A stretch of 64,000 nt of DNA from Gautieria morchelliformis (Eukaryota > Basidiomycota > Agaricomycetes > Gomphales > Gomphaceae). Each line of letters begins with the position of its first letter. The stretch's first letter is position 1. Where the stretch lies: NCBI GenBank assembly GCA_015179125.1, contig WHVA01000349.1:1-64000 (forward strand). Direction: 5' to 3'. Shown here piece by piece: positions 33,119 to 44,900 of this stretch. The notes below the pieces were generated by a model. It saw nothing but the letters and a program-made list of their open reading frames with translations, did not search any database and was not told where the DNA came from. A program made the translations under genes and the position numbers.

Positions 33119-33898
33119 GGGCGTTTCACGAAGGTGAATTCAACGTGAAATTGGTACTGAAATCGGTCCCGCACTCCGCCGCGAACTTGCAGAGTTCGTG
33201 AATTCCGCAACTTTGCGAAAGCAGCTTCGACCCTCCTTTCGCAGCAAACTCACTCGCGCACTCGTCCGTGAACTCACTCCCCAACTCGGTCCCAAGCATG
33301 CCGCTCTGCGGCACATACAGCTGACGTCCAATATGGAAATTAATTAGTACTAGACCATTTTCTTTGCTTACCTTTTCTTTCGATCCTTTTCTTTTGCGCG
33401 GTACACCGCAGTGCTGTGCGCAGCCTTTGCAAGTAAGTACCTTGTCTCTTCCTCTTAATCAAGATCATATGAGATGACAGGGAAGCTGAGTACAAGAGAG
33501 GAGAGATGAGATGCTGGAGATGCTGGAGATAGTATGGTAGAGATAGATGACATATATATCCTCCTCTCTGAGCCGTCTACCACCCTCTGAGCCATCCGGT
33601 TCACACAAATGTCCCAACCACATCTTAATGACGACGGATGTCCCGAAACATCGGTGGGAGCATTGGGCATGTAATTACTAAATGTAACATTACAGCTACA
33701 ACAGGCCATTCTGCCGTTGGTATGCCACGCAAGCCGGCCTTGCTGTTAAATTTCACAGATACGGAGAGGGGTTTCACGAAGGACACAAATTTGAAGTGAA
33801 TTCGGTCATGAAATCGTGTCTGAACTCCCGAGTTCACGTTCGAATTCACACCGATTTCGTGACCGAATTCACGTCGAATTCGCCTTCGTGAAACGCCC
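33119..33898 (-). mobile_element. 780-bp TIR element, copy A
   Basis: Terminal inverted repeats GGGCGTTTCACGAAGG + GAATTC at both ends, TA on each side (33117-33118, 33899-33900). It is near-identical in the opposite orientation to 37030-37807. Sub-terminal regions are full of inverted GAATTCAC/GTGAATTC motifs. No transposase; a 62-codon frame (MPQSGMLGTELGSEF...) is conserved in both copies, but that may simply reflect recent common origin. TA flanks suggest a Tc1/mariner-like mover. Confidence 0.88.
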
Positions 33899-33900
33899 TA

Positions 33901-34607
33901 ATGACTATGTTCAGCGTGGTGGACCTTTCTGCGCCGCATCTGCTGTACAGTGAGGGTCGCGGATTGAGCACGAAACTGGAGACGCGATGAGCACTGTCGC
34001 CTGTATGTGAAGCGCGAGTCGTGAGTCGTGAATGGTGACAGCGTTACCACCACGTGTCGTTTCAGCTACACGGGGGGAGGTTTATCATCTACATACCACT
34101 CTGCAGGCTTGATATCGTCTCGACGACTTCATTATATAAATTTCCCATTTTGTTTGCGACTCGGTGCCTCAGGTATCCGCTTCAATCCCCCACTGCTCTG
34201 TCTCGCGACGCCACAGCACCAAATTCCAACTGAGCTCTACAATACATCCTCGATGCTTCTTAGAACACAGGCATCATAGTATCCTTCGTCGATCACGACA
34301 AGGCGGGACGGCGATCCTGAGACGTAATAAGCGCGTGATCACAGCGTCACCCAATGGGACGTAAGTCGGCGGAGTGAACCGTGACCATAGCAACGCCCTA
34401 CTTACATGGTCAGTGATACAGGCTGATTAGGACATCACATGCACCCGACATCGTCGAAAAGTTATCATGATCAGCTCGAGGGCGTTGTACCTGAATCCTG
34501 TACAATTTTCACTCCATCTGTTTTATCTACAAAGAGGGCATGCCTTCCAGTTGAAATCAGTGATTATGACGTCATAGCCGGAGGACTAACGTGCAACTGC
34601 CAACGGC
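33901..34607. other. Spacer, no gene recognised
   Basis: Short open frames only. I find no family, no RNA gene and no terminal repeats between the two mobile elements. Confidence 0.4.
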
Positions 34608-34615
34608 TGTGCACA

Positions 34616-34816
34616 CTGTAGGAAGAAAAGGCACTTGTCATCAGTTCCGGAGGCACCGGCAGTTACATTATCACTCTGGGGATAAGTTCAAAAATACACT
34701 GCTTTGCAGTGTTCTAACGTTCAATTTTTTCGAGCACTGATATGGAGCTTCTCCAGGTACTTCTTATCAGTGCCAGGGCCTGGGGCACTGATAAGAAGTC
34801 TCTTTTCTTCCTACAG
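34616..34816. mobile_element. 201-bp hAT-like MITE with palindromic TSD TGTGCACA
   Basis: CTGTAGGAAGAAAAG at 34616 and its complement ending at 34816 are flanked by TGTGCACA at 34608-34615 and 34817-34824. That is an 8-bp direct repeat that is also self-complementary. Inside, 34760-34774 and 34784-34798 form a 15-bp hairpin (CTTCTTATCAGTGCC). It is non-coding. It lies exactly at the 5' edge of duplication copy 3. Confidence 0.85.
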
Positions 34817-34824
34817 TGTGCACA

Positions 34825-37027
34825 TCAGCTCGTCATCTCATCATGCTACCATTTGACCCACGGGGACTCATATGCCGGCTCTAGTCACCTCGACAATGTC
34901 ATGATGGAGCCAATAGTGATCGCGAGTCTGAAGCTGTAGCATTATGCCCGTCCCCTGGATAAGTCTTCGGTGCTCTTCTATTGACCAAGTCGCGGCGAGG
35001 ACAGCCCTCGCATTGAGATATTTTCTATCGCTGACAGTAATGTGGCCCTGCAGCGTTACCAGCTCTGTCCGCTTTGTCGCTCACAAGACCCGGTAGCACC
35101 ACAGCTTGGTACAGCGCAACGTAGCGGATAGGTAGTCCCACACGTCGGACATATGTAGGATTACCTATCCACGACAATGGGTTAGTTATAATTCGCTTCT
35201 CCCGTTAAGCACCGACGATTAATGTAATCACCGGGCCCACCGTCCGACCTCCTCCAGAGCGTACCTAGAGCACGTCCGGAAAGTATTGTGCGAGGTTCTC
35301 AACTGCGCTGACATGCAAACTGCGGTCCCATCACAATGGGCAGTCATGACACAACACTTCGTGGCCATTTGATGGATGGGAGTTATATCTCACACGCCGG
35401 ATGGCACTGGTTTATCACTGAGAGACGACGATGTGAGTACCCGTTGTCCTGGCACCGTGGATGGCCAGCGCCGTATATATTTACTTTGCGCAGGCATAGT
35501 CTAACCTGAATCCACTCGTTTCATCCCAGCGCACCTCTTTTCATGTCAGCTCAGCCGGATACTGCAGCTGTCATCCAGGAGCGATTAGACAAGTAAGTAA
35601 TTCAGGTCGTGCAAGTCGCATGCATAATCTCACTACCCAGGACGACCTCAGCGTGGCAAGTGACTATATCATCTTCGCTGCAGCAGGTAGTTATTCATAA
35701 GCATATTTGCTGCCTTGGTGTTCACTTCTTTAACAACAGCACTGCTCGTGTTCGACACGCTCATCACTCTTCCATCCGAGATCAAGTATATCTGGCTCAA
35801 GAAATTGAGACTAGGCTCTAGTCTCTACATCCTTGCTCGCTACACGACCCTAGCTGTGTCGTTCATTGACGTATATAGCCTTTTATTTTTTGTGTCGCCT
35901 GAGGTGTGTGGACCTTGGCCTTTCATGCGCCGCATCTGTGCTCACAGACATCCATGTAGTAAGACTTGACATTTCTTAGAAGATAGAGACTCATATCGTT
36001 ACATTAAGAACCTGCAGCATCGTCTTCCATGTGTCAGGTGTTTCGTCTACCTTGGCTGTGATTGGAATACATGGTGACAGAATTTCCATGCTTCACAAGG
36101 AAGTGAATTGAAACATCTAGTACATTCAGGACTCTTGCTGGCACAAGCATATATTATCTCCAGTCAGAGTTGAATTATCTTAGGAGTTCTTGGAGTGCTA
36201 TATCTTGCTGGTATTATCCTTAGTATGGTGTGTCCATTTTCCCAGACCCTTGGAAAGTGGGATGCATTGATGACAGTGCACTTTAGTTTCTTGCTATCAC
36301 CAACACCTGCATGCGCACCGATTCACAAAATTATACATTTGAATTGTAAGTAGTATTAGATTCCTTTGCCAAACAAAACTAACTAGTGTGACAGAGGCAA
36401 GATATTATGAATTCTCTCCTATGAGTTGTTGATGAATTTTTCAATCCAGTGGGATTTCTCAATGGGGTTCTTACAATCCTTTTTGAAACTGCAGTGGCTG
36501 CAATAACCTTTTTGAACCTCTTGAGGAGCTTCAGACGTCAACATGGAGACATAAGTTGGCATAGACAATCACTCCCTAACTTATTAATTCAGCAAGGCAT
36601 GTGGTAGTTCCTTCTTTTGAGCTCTATCTGGCTTAATGAAATACAAACCAGGGTTTTTCAGAATTGGGTAATGTGCTCACTAGTCCTACTATATCAGTAT
36701 TTGATTGTTATCCAGTTTTGTCCTTACATTGTCACTCACTACTACTGTCACAGTCAAGGTACTATCATACTTTATAAGTTGCATTGAGATTACTTAGTAC
36801 CCTTGTTGCATTCCAGGTGTTACAAGTGAGTATGGCTATCTTGAAATGGTTAATGTTTACCTTACTCATGTCACTTAGCCAAGCCTCAGTGGTATTATGG
36901 GCCCTCTTCAGAACTGGTTCATATCACTTCAATTTACTAACACACATGAGTTGGCTAATGATACATAAACAGCTTGTCCACCATTCTCATCTGCCGATTT
37001 CACCTGACTCTACAAGAAAGACATCAA
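34825..37027 (+). repeat. Segmental duplication copy 3, DUF6533-gene repeat
   Basis: Reverse complement of 1-2110 and collinear with 10783-13235. The left edge is at the hAT-like MITE; the right edge is at the TIR element copy B (37028). At 35428-35447 it has the site that is occupied by the hAT element in copy 2. Confidence 0.82.
35543..37024 (+). pseudogene. DUF6533-domain membrane protein, copy 3 (3' end lost)
   Basis: The ATG at 35543 opens MSAQPDTAAVIQERLD. The same two short introns as in copy 2 lead to the DUF6533 core FDTLITLPSEIKYIW (about 35750-35795). Later exons correspond to copy 2, but the LLARAYIISSQ exon reads LLAQAYIISSQ then meets a stop (SQS* near 36172), and the acidic C-terminal tail of copy 2 is absent because the TIR element abuts at 37028. 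Probably non-functional. Confidence 0.6.
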
Positions 37028-37029
37028 TA

Positions 37030-37807
37030 GGGCGTTTCACGAAGGCGAATTCGACGTGAATTCAGTCACGAAATCGGTGTGAATTCGAACGTGAACTCGG
37101 GAGTTCAGACACGATTTCATGACCGAATTCACTTCAAATTTGTGTCCTTCGTGAAACCCCTCTCCATATCTGTGAAATTTAACAGCAAGGCCGGCTTGCG
37201 CGGCATACCAACGGCAGAATGGCCTGTTGTAGCTGTAATGTTACATTTAGTAATTACATGCCCAATGCTCCCACCGATGTTTCGGGACATCCGTCGTCAT
37301 TAAGATGTGGTTGGGACATTTGTGTGAACCGGATGGCTCAGAGGGTGGTAGACGGCTCAGAGAGGAGGATATATATGTCATCTATCTCTACCATACTATC
37401 TCCAGCATCTCCAGCATCTCATCTCTCCTCTCTTGTACTCAGCTTCCCTGTCATCTCATGATCTTGATTAAGAGGAAGAGACAAGGTACTTACTTGCAAA
37501 GGCTGCGCACAGCACTGCGGTGTACCGCGCAAAAGAAAAGGATCGAAAGAAAAGGTAAGCAAAGAAAATGGTCTAGTACTAATTAATTTCCATATTGGAC
37601 ATCAGCTGTATGTGCCGCAGAGCGGCATGCTTGGGACCGAGTTGGGGAGCGAGTTCACGGACGAGTGCGTGAGCGAGTTTGCTGCGAAAGGAGGGTCGAA
37701 GCTGCTTTCGCAAAGTTGCGGAATTCACGAACTCTGCGAGTTCGCGGCGGAGTGCGGGACCGATTTCAGTACCGATTTCACGTCGAATTCACCTTCGTGA
37801 AACGCCC
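37030..37807 (+). mobile_element. 780-bp TIR element, copy B
   Basis: 778 bp, inverted relative to copy A (33119-33898) with very few differences. TA at 37028-37029 and 37808-37809. The bases just outside are CAA...TTG here and CAT...ATG at copy A, so both targets were palindromic around TA. Confidence 0.88.
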
Positions 37808-37809
37808 TA

Positions 37810-38708
37810 TTGTCTCTACTGAGCGTCGCGTTAGTATGGGCAGGTTTACTAGCACTCCGGGTCGGCTATGCTGCCAATGGTACCGAATATCATTCAGATG
37901 CCTGGAGGGTGTTGGGGTAAGTGGAGCCATTTGACTCGGTGACACGGGGTTGGCGGATGATGCAAGAATGACATGATACGCTTGACATCTTTCAAGTCTT
38001 TCCCGATTGTGGCTATAACATGACACTGGTCATCGCAACTCGCCAACCCTGGCGCGCGACCAGCAAATCCAATAACCCTTGCTCAAGAAGTTCCTGGGAT
38101 TGGGCCTTCATCATTGAGCCTAGACCCACTAAGCCCCTATCTGGCTCCACTGGCTTGGCAACCCTGGAGCGCAGCAACGCGCCCGTGCGACGTGGGGGCG
38201 TTGAGCTCCCCTGCACCCGTAAGCTAGAATGTGTGGGATAACGATGATCGATGAAAAGATTCATGCTGGATCCATTCAAGGCTGCCACCGAATACCCGCA
38301 CCTTTCCATCACGCTCATACTTCGAGAACGCCTTCCTTGCGTGGTTTGCGCCTGATAGAAACACATGGAGATATTGTGTCAAACACACATGTAAAATACT
38401 ATCCATCCGGCATTATACATACATTCGGAAGTGGCCGTTCATGATCAGGCGGTTTAGATAGGACGCGTCACCCACGGGCGCCGGGCGTTGTTTACGGATT
38501 TGGGTCAAGAGTAAATTACTCGCTCTTTTGCTAACCACCCCAAAGATGCCTCTGCGTGTGGAGCGTTTCTCGGCCATTTGTGAGCCGTCTGCCTACAGTA
38601 CTTATAACCAATTCTGACAAAAGCTGACAGCGGTCTCTATTTGTTTAATAGACGACGGTGTAATTTGAGATCAGGGACGTACGTGATCCATAGTTTTGGG
38701 TGGTCACC
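37810..38708. other. Spacer upstream of the CNNM gene
   Basis: Minus-strand open frames at 38013-38406 (e.g. GANHARKAFSKYERDGKVRV) may be a gene scrap, but I recognise no family. The last 300 bp should hold the promoter of the gene starting at 38810. A possible 5'-leader intron, GTAAGTATG...TTCCAG, lies at 38709-38748. Confidence 0.35.
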
Positions 38709-38809
38709 GTAAGTATGCCGGGGGTTGTGCCACTGTTTAATTTTCCAGGCTAACCCGCTTTAGGCCAGGCTTGATAAGTGGCAGTGGAAGTCGGCGTTCT
38801 CGCCAACTT

Positions 38810-41735
38810 ATGCTCCTCTCCTCCATCCTCGCCGAGTTTTACAAGGAGTACGACAAGTACAACCGTCATGCTGGCCTCCACAGCTCCATCTCCAACTCTC
38901 AGCTTCACGCCGACTACTCCACTGCTAGCCATGTCGACCATCACCTCGACGCCACTCTCCACACCCTCGCGCGTCGCGCCCAGCCCCATACCACCTTTTT
39001 CGTCGTCGCTGCGTGCCTCATTCCAGTGCTCGTCATACTTTCAGGTGTCTTTGCGGGACTTACGCTGGGGTACATGAGTCTCGACGAGACGCAGCTAAAT
39101 GTCCTCGCCAGTTCAGGGTCTCCGTAAGTGCCATGTTCGTATGTGTCTGTCTCCTCGATTCCCAACACCTTTCTCCAGCAAACAACGCGAATATGCCAAC
39201 AAGATCATCCCAGTCCGCAAAAACGGCCACCTCCTCCTCGTCTCGCTCCTTCTCGCCAACATGATTGTCAATGAGACCCTTCCCGTCATTTCTGACCAGG
39301 TCCTTGGCGGAGGGGTATCCGCCGTCGCGGTGTCAACGGTGCTTATTGTCATGTGCGTAGTCCTCATCTCTTCTTTCAGTTATTTTCACGTGATAGCCCC
39401 GGCGTTAAACGTATACCTTCCCAGATTCTCCGAAATCATCCCGCAGTCTATTTGCACTCGCTATGGCCTCTACATTGGCGCCAAATGCGCGATCCCGGTG
39501 CGCATCCTGATGTATTCAATGGTGAGCAGCGCGTTTGCATCTTCGTGGGATTGGATCCATGCAGTCGTTTCTTTATTTTCTACAATTTACAAAGTTTCCT
39601 TGTGGACCCCACTCTGGAGCTATATTCCTTACATCGCGTCTCTCGAACCTCTTTAACATTCTCACAGTACATAGTCGCATGGCCCGTCTCCAAACTCCTT
39701 GAAACCGTCCTCGGACCACACCACGGTATCATCTACCGCCGCGGAGAGCTCAAAGAGCTCATCAACATGCACTCGAGTGTCTCGCCCCATGGGGGTGATT
39801 TAAAGCACGACACTGTCGCAATCATCGGTAGGTTTACGTATTCTCTTTCACCTGCTTCTTTCGCCTTCGCCGCCCTGACCGATAACGTCTGACGATATTA
39901 CTACTTCTGTAACCCAGGCCACACCCTTGACCTCCAAGAGAAAGTCGTCAAGGATGCTATGACCCCCATCGCGAGCGTGTTTATGCTTCCTCTCGACGCT
40001 CGACTTGACTACGCGACGCTCCGCAAAGTGTGTGAGTCGGGCCACTCGCGCGTGCCGGTGTATGAGGAGATTGAGGTACCGGTATACAAGGACGGTGACG
40101 GGAAGACTGATGGCGGGAAAGTAAAGAAGATTGTGGGCATACTGTTGGTAAAGCAATGCGTGCTTCTCGATCCGAAAGGTGCGTGGGCATCGTGCGAAAT
40201 TGCTCCTTGACTGACTTCTGCTTGTCCTATCTCCATTCCTGAACTTCTGCATCATCCTCTCCAGAAGCGACTCCCGTCCGCTCCATTCCGCTCAATAAAG
40301 TCCCCTCCGTCCCTTTCGATGAGTCTCTCCTCGGTATCCTCGACCGCTTTCAGGAAGGGCGCTCCCATATGGCAATTGTCTCGCTCTTCAGCAAGGGTCG
40401 TGCTGCGAGCGTCAAGGAGGCAGTCAAGCTGGGCTTGACGCGGCGCTTTCTAAATCGAGTTGGGCTGGGCGAGGATGGGGATGAAGAAAGCGAGGGGAAG
40501 AAGAATAAGGATTTAGAGAAAGCGTGGGGGGATTTGAGAGAGGGAAAGATTGGAGGCGGGGCGGAGGAGGGCGCCACGGAGAAGGATAAGGAGACAGTGA
40601 AGAGGTTTAGGGCGAGTATCGAGGGAAGGGAACAGGCGATGCCCGCAGATGCGGTGCTAGCAAGTGAGAATGCCGATGATGTAAGTTGAGATCATTCTTG
40701 CAGTGGGTTGGGTTACATTGACGATTGTTCTAGTTCCTCCGTGGTATCGATACGGAAATCAATCCGCTCGGTATCATCACGCTCGAAGATGTCCTTGAAG
40801 GTATCGATTTCCTCCCATGACTTACAACTCGAATCTCAGGCACTCACGCCCTCTTCGCAGAACTTATCGGCGAAGAGATACTCGACGAATTCGACCTCAC
40901 TGGCCCACAGGCCCCGTCTTCCTACGTCCCTCCCTCCGCCAAACGTGCCGCCGAGGAACAGTGCCGGCGTTTCCAAGCACACTCCGGCTCTCCTACCCCC
41001 AGCGCGACGCTCACCGCGCCCGCCCCGGCAGTGACACGAGGCGCAGGGCTCCCTACGCTCCAGTTCCCCCGCGTCCCGTCCGGCCTCAACATATTCAGCA
41101 GGGCGCGTAGTCAACCCGGGACGCCCCGCGTCGAGGCACACGCGCAGGCGCCAGATTACATGTCTGCCAGGGATAAGGAGAAGGAATTGGGTGATGAAGT
41201 TGTCAATGCTGCTGGGGTAGGGGTTGCGACAGATGGAGGCATTGTGCCGGAGCCAGTGGACAACGACACGGCGACGCTGCGTGCGACGCTCACGTCGGAG
41301 ACAGATACGACTGCTGTGTGGGGTCCGCGGAACCAGGATATCACGAGCGTGCCGAACATCCTCGTCTCAGACGAGCATGGCCAGCCCGCGTCAATGCATC
41401 AGCAGATGTCCTCTGCACCCATCGCGCCGCGCGTCACAGAGGCAATCTTGCAGACCCAGACGCGCCGCCGCGCGCATCTGCAGCAGCAGGCACAGTCGCA
41501 GTCTGCCATCAGCCTGCCAGTGCCGACGGCTTCGGGATCGCTCGCGACGGGCGGAGATCTGCAGCTTCCGGCGCAGCGACCGGGGAAGGGCCGGTTCAAG
41601 AGTAGCCCACTGGCGCCGATGCCGCCACGCGCGGCGGAGGATAAGGACAAAGGTGGTGAGACTATCGAGGAGGATGGCAAGAAGAAAGTCGTGGAGCCAG
41701 ATCCGAACTTGAGGGTGCCTAAGGGTGGTCTATAA
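38810..41735 (+). CDS. CNNM/DUF21 and CBS-pair membrane protein (Mam3-like), complete
   Basis: Eight exons (38810-39123, 39179-39352, 39425-39521, 39668-39827, 39918-40178, 40265-40680, 40734-40800, 40861-41735) join in frame to 787 codons plus TAA. The CNNM domain (about residues 60-240) has a long first helix ending FAGLTLGYMSLDETQLNVL, ANMIVNETLPVI, and FSEIIPQSICTRYG. The CBS pair follows: VVKDAMTPIASVFML (about 255-270), GHSRVPVY, GRSHMAIVS, and PLGIITLEDVLEELIGEEIL (about 485-505). An acidic/basic low-complexity insert splits CBS2. Residues 510-787 are a disordered Pro/Ala/Ser tail. The family acts in Mg2+ and other divalent-metal homeostasis; yeast Mam3 is vacuolar. Start: first ATG in frame. 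Its 3' end faces the valyl-tRNA synthetase 3' end 174 bp away. Confidence 0.93.
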
Positions 41736-41909
41736 CACTAACTGAACTCGTTGGATTTGGATTCGACAACGAGCCAAAACCGACATTCGATGTGTTTCAG
41801 CTATGAAGGAACCGAATTATGCGTCAAACTACCTCATGTATTACTCAGTGCTACCCTAGCTTCTCTCAGGAATGAACAAATTGTAACGAATGTTGAAACA
41901 AGTATCAAA

Positions 41910-44900
41910 TTACTTTAATTTTTCAAACATGGTTCGCGATTGTTGCAGCGTCGCGATTTCCGCTTCAGCGGTTCGCAGCTAGCAAAATATATTTCGTCAG
42001 AATTGGTACCAATGAATAAATGGCGAACTGTTATGGCCTGCTCACCTTCTCCGAGTTGGACGCGCGCACAGCTTCAGGAATCATGGCCTCGTAGTCTGGT
42101 TGAGCCTCGATCTTGCGAAGCTTTTCCGCGTTCAAGGTTGCAAGACTCAGCTTCTTATCACACTTGGCGATCTCGCTGTCAAGATCGACGAGGCCCTAGG
42201 TGAGAACAAAGAACAGATGAGCTTTCCCCAGATGTATGAAAGATGTTACCCACTCGGACAAGAATATACACGGTAAGTGTGTCGCTGAGCACGGAAGAGC
42301 CACACCCAGCAGGGACATCATCGATCTGTCGAAGCACAGCCGCACTCTTGCATCCCTTAGTGAGCGCCACGATTGTGGGAATTTGCGATTCGAATACAGC
42401 TTCATCGGCGGCAGACTGCGCGTGAAAGAAGACTATGCGCAAATGATATTAGTTAATAACGATGTTAGGGTATGGACCCCACCTACCCTGAATGTCCGTC
42501 TGTAGCGAGTATGAGGCTGCGAGGGATCGAGATGCCCGAATCGCAGCGAAGACATTGTCAAAGTCCTTCTCTCCTTGCTCAAAGACCATCCCATCGTTCT
42601 GCCGGACTTTGTCACTCCAGGGTAATGTCAGACACAACAAGACTCACGAAAATAGGGTATGATGTCAACATTAGTGAAGGAGGATCAACATCCCGGCGAG
42701 GTAATCGTTGCCATAGTTCTTCAGTTACGAAAGGCATGAAAGGATGTAGCAGCCGCAGTCCAAAATCTAGGCAGGTATAAAGAGTGTGTTGAGCTGACTT
42801 CTTCGTCACCTCGGGTGCAGATTCATCGGTCATCGGTTTCATCGCTTCCTGTGAAACACATAAGTCAGCGTGTGACATGCCAGTGTTTGAATCACGTACT
42901 ATATATACATCGCAAAGCTCGTATAACCAGAAGTTGTAAGCTGCACTCGTAGCGAGCATGAAGTTTCGATCGGCGAGCTGTCGATTAATCTCCGTGGCGG
43001 CAACGTTGAGTTTATGAAGAATCCACTTTTCTACAAGGCTCTCTCTACCAGTCGGCTAGTAAATCAACGGCATGAGAACTAGAACTAGAACCAAAGCGAA
43101 TAATATATTTACTGACTATAGGCGGTGCCGGAACAAACGATTCATCTAGTTTGAGCATGGCAAAGCGTGTGGCGTTCCAAATCTTGTTGCAGAATTTACG
43201 GTAACCTTCGACCCTCAAAATATCCAAGTTGATGTCCCGTCCTATGTCAACCATGCGATCAGAGGTCAGGACGACTATTGCTTTGGATTTACCCACCTCC
43301 AGCACTATAGGCACATAACGCGAGGCGCAGCGCGTCCGTACCACACTGGGGTATGCCTTTGGGGAAGTCCTTCTTCTGGCCCTGCTTCGCTCTCTGAATT
43401 TCCTTCTCATCAAGGTTACCCTCAAGTAACTGCTCGTGCAGGCGCTCGAGTGGTACACCTGTGATAACATCGACAGGGTCGATGACATTTCCAAGAGACT
43501 TGCTCATCTTGCGACCATGTGCATCTCGAATCATGGCGTGGCACAGTACTTCTTTAAACGGCACTCTTCCCGTGAGTTTGATGCCTAGCATTACCATCCG
43601 TGCCACCCAGAAGAACAAAATGTCCCATCCTGTCTCGAGTATGGACGAGGGGTAAAAGTGTTTCATGTCTGCTGTCTACAAGTTGATACGATGGGTTAGT
43701 ATGGCAATAAAGGATCAATTCAAACACACCTCGGAGGGCCAACCGAGAATAGACCATGGCCACAGTCCCGACGAGAACCAGGTATCAAGGACGTCTTCGT
43801 CCTGCTCCAACTGGAATGCCGCACCGTTCGCTACCTTCTTCCCACGCTCAGTGACTTCCTCGAAGGATCGACCCACGACCCAGTACCTTTCGTCAGCATT
43901 CTGTGCGAAACACCACATGAGTATTGTACTAAGACCAGATGTTCCGAAAGTTTAACACGCACATCTTGCGGGATTCCCGGTATACGGACGAAATAGGCAG
44001 GAACACGGTGACCCCACCAAAGTTGTCGTGAGATACACCAATCTTGAATGTTCTCTAGCCAGCGATACCATTCATTCTCGGACAGCTTTGGTGTGATCAC
44101 AAGCTCGCCTGCTCGTGTGCGCTGGGTAGATATATATATTAAGGTTAGTGGAGACATTCGGCAGGCATTGGCGCACCTTAATGGCTTCGTCAGCAAGCGG
44201 TTTGCAGCTAACCCACCACTGTGGCTTCATCACAGGCTCAATGACGTCTCCAGACTTACTGTAGAAGTTCAGGAACCGGGTTAAATACGCACGACGCGAA
44301 ACTATGGCTGACTCACGCGCATATAGGAACCGTCATTGGGTTATCTTTTGTATCAACGTAGAGTCCCAGGTCTTTAAGCTCTTTTACTATCTGCACCCTG
44401 GCATGGAACCGTTTCATACCCTACGGTCCACTAAGCTACGAATCCAGCACAGAATTCGAAGTACGTACCTCAAACTTGGGGCCGGTATTAGCATTAAATG
44501 TTCCGTCATCATTCAATATGTTGACGAACTCCAATTTATGGCGTATGCCAACCTCGTAATCATTCGGGTCGTGCGCCGGTGTGATCTTGACGGCGCCAGT
44601 TCCAAACTCCATGTCGACGATAATCGCATCGGTAACGATCGGCATACGACGGTTAGGGAGGAATGGGTGACGAGCAAACTTCCCATGGAGATGTTTGTAC
44701 CGTGGATCGTCAGGGTGTACTGCGACCGCAGTGTCACCGAGCATTGTCTCTGGACGTGTTGTTGCTACGACGATCTTTTCATCTAGAAAAGCATCACGAG
44801 ACATCAATAACGCTGAATAGCGCATTTGGCGGGAATGTCATACCTGAATCCTCAATGGGATATGCAAACTCAGTGATAACTCCGAACTCAAACTTGTCTT

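Noticed and set aside
33126..33314. Transposase remnant in the 780-bp TIR element
   Set aside because: No DDE-type motif and too short; only a possible small frame is noted.
41224..41712. Arg/Ser-rich frame overlapping the CNNM tail
   Set aside because: Shifted-frame shadow of the last CNNM exon, which joins in frame with all upstream exons.
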